Made by a program: the position numbers and the translations under genes
Shown: positions 7,023 through 7,650 of the stretch, piece after piece
Layout: the number at the start of each line of letters is the position of its first letter
How positions within the stretch are numbered: position 1 is the first letter of the stretch
Source of the DNA: Hyphomicrobiales bacterium
GTDB taxonomy: Bacteria; Pseudomonadota; Alphaproteobacteria; Rhizobiales; Beijerinckiaceae
DNA length: 7,650 nt
Direction: 5' to 3'
Assembly (NCBI GenBank): GCA_028290595.1
Contig: JAQGJO010000570.1
Coordinates: 1 to 7,650 of the forward strand
Notes under the pieces: generated by a model
Seen by the model: the letters and a program-made list of their open reading frames with translations, nothing else
Told to the model about the DNA's origin: nothing
The model's database searches: none

Positions 7023-7037
7023 GAACAAATAGTGAAC
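7023..7037 (-). promoter_or_regulatory. LexA (SOS) box, GAAC-N7-GAAC
   Basis: GAAC-AAATAGT-GAAC, read on the minus strand as GTTC-N7-GTTC, is an exact match to the direct-repeat LexA site known from alphaproteobacteria, with an A/T-rich spacer as usual. It lies 34-48 bp upstream of the radical SAM ATG and covers the predicted -10, the right place for repression. The site is seen directly; LexA binding is inferred. Confidence 0.7.
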
Positions 7038-7054
7038 ATGCCTGCGGACGTCAA
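7026..7054 (-). promoter_or_regulatory. Promoter of the radical SAM gene
   Basis: On the minus strand TTGACG (7054-7049, five of six bases of the -35 consensus) is separated by exactly 17 bp from TATTTG (7031-7026) as -10. The start would be near 7019, giving a leader of about 30 nt with GGAG in it. The LexA box overlaps the -10 and spacer. A near-perfect 18-bp palindrome (7050-7067, arms GTCAACAGC and GCTGTGGAC with one mismatch) overlaps the -35. Confidence 0.55.
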
Positions 7055-7062
7055 CAGCGCTG

Positions 7063-7091
7063 TGGACAAATGTGTTGATGGCTCCGATTAT
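7063..7091 (+). promoter_or_regulatory. Possible promoter of the glycosyltransferase-like gene
   Basis: TGGACA (7063-7068, five of six bases of the -35 consensus), a 17-bp spacer and GATTAT (7086-7091, four of six) face the gene at 7120. The start would be near 7098, which favours the ATG at 7120 over the in-frame codons at 7072 and 7078. Confidence 0.4.
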
Positions 7092-7119
7092 TGCACCGCA
7101 ACCCGCAACTTACGGCCCC

Positions 7120-7650
7120 ATGTTTTCAATCATTGTTTTGACACAAACCGACAATGTTCATGCTTCGCCCTCCTCCGAAGCCGTGGCGCGGACGCTTGCC
7201 GCCCTGGTCCCCGGCGCCATCTCCGGCGTCATAAGGGATGTCGTGTTGGCGAGTTCGGAAAAATCCGCCGACCTCGAGCATATCGCCGACCACGCCGGCT
7301 GCGAACTCGTCATTGCCGGAACCTGGATCGAGACCGTGCAGCTGGCGCTAAAGAAAGCGCGGGAGCCGAAAATCTTCGCCCTGCAGGCCGGCTTTGCGCC
7401 GGAGAGCGGCTTCTACGAGGAATTGTCCGACCTCGGCTGGGGCGCACGTTTTAAGACGTCGCGTTTACTGGAACGGCCGGAAACGACCTTGCAGAGATTT
7501 CTGCCGTTTCTCGCGCCGCTCGCCGGACTGGCCGCGGCGAAAGACAGACTTGCCGGCGCCCACGGATCGGATTTCCGTAGCTGGGCACGCCAGCTCGGGC
7601 GTATGGACACAATGCGGACCCGCGCGCGGCGCGTTGATTCCATTTTTTAG
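7120..7650 (+). CDS. Degenerate family-2 glycosyltransferase-like protein
   Basis: 176-residue protein resembling the N-terminal GT-A fold of family-2 glycosyltransferases. MFSIIVLTQTDN (1-12) is the first strand, SSEAVARTLAALVPGAISGVIRDVVLA (18-44) the first helix and second strand, and SADLEHIADHAGCELV (49-64) the next element. In active enzymes the second strand is followed by an Asp-rich D-G-x-S-x-D segment; here it reads ASSEKSAD, and no DxD metal motif follows. The protein is also shorter than usual (family members are about 220-300). It is therefore probably not a classical transferase, although the rhizobial family of such short proteins seems conserved. The C-terminal part is basic (RTRARR, 166-171). 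The frame is open to GTG 7072 and ATG 7078, but the promoter and fold support ATG 7120; no clear Shine-Dalgarno site is seen. The stop codon is the last three bases of the window. Confidence 0.6.
   Translation: MFSIIVLTQTDNVHASPSSEAVARTLAALVPGAISGVIRDVVLASSEKSADLEHIADHAGCELVIAGTWIETVQLALKKAREPKIFALQAGFAPESGFYEELSDLGWGARFKTSRLLERPETTLQRFLPFLAPLAGLAAAKDRLAGAHGSDFRSWARQLGRMDTMRTRARRVDSIF

Noticed and set aside
7061..7069. DnaA-box-like TGTGGACAA
   Set aside because: One mismatch to TGTGGATAA, a single copy, with no AT-rich unwinding region or cluster, and largely explained by the palindrome at 7050-7067; not an origin.
5973..7454. 493-codon open frame on the plus strand
   Set aside because: It runs antisense to the well-supported radical SAM gene and into the next gene in another frame; the translation is Arg/Gly/Asp-rich with no recognisable domain, typical of a GC-rich shadow frame.

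Overview
The window looks like chromosomal DNA of a GC-rich alphaproteobacterium of the order Hyphomicrobiales (Rhizobiales), probably Mesorhizobium-like or another Phyllobacteriaceae member. The pointers are a CcrM-type adenine methyltransferase with a C-terminal RAMA-like domain next to rnhB, a consensus CtrA box (TTAA-N7-TTAA), an alphaproteobacterial LexA box (GAAC-N7-GAAC), and the character of the proteins. The genus is inferred from recalled families, not from a search.

Layout. Positions 1-465 hold a MarR-family regulator whose 5' end may lie outside the window. Convergent to it is a 161-residue protein of unknown function (497-982, minus). Next comes a toxin-first type II toxin-antitoxin pair of the HI1419/HI1420 (HigB/HigA-like) class (1193-1854), with a perfect 10+10 bp palindrome just before the toxin start. 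A nitronate monooxygenase/2-nitropropane dioxygenase-like flavoprotein follows (1953-3014). It converges on ccrM (3031-4212, minus) over a hairpin. Upstream of ccrM, on the same strand, lies rnhB, encoding RNase HII (4406-5125). A 132-bp divergent region with a CtrA box separates rnhB from a small protein with a C-terminal membrane segment (5258-5752, plus). Last come a PA0069/Rv2578c-type radical SAM protein (5760-6989, minus) and, divergent from it, a degenerate family-2 glycosyltransferase-like protein (7120-7650, plus).

How the parts fit. Two regulatory ideas stand out. (1) Cell cycle: the CtrA box is best placed to act on rnhB, because a minus-strand TACAAT follows at promoter distance. 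A weaker CtrA-like site (TTAA-N7-TTAC) lies in ccrM's own leader. (2) DNA damage: the radical SAM gene has a promoter (TTGACG-N17-TATTTG) whose -10 lies inside an exact GAAC-N7-GAAC LexA box. Its protein ends in QLMLL, which resembles a sliding-clamp-binding motif. Together these suggest an SOS-controlled, replisome-linked radical SAM enzyme distantly like spore photoproduct lyase. This is the best lead in the window.

The left third (MarR gene, unknown gene, toxin-antitoxin pair) looks more accessory; the right two thirds look like conserved chromosome. No rRNA, tRNA, CRISPR array, insertion sequence or prophage gene was seen.
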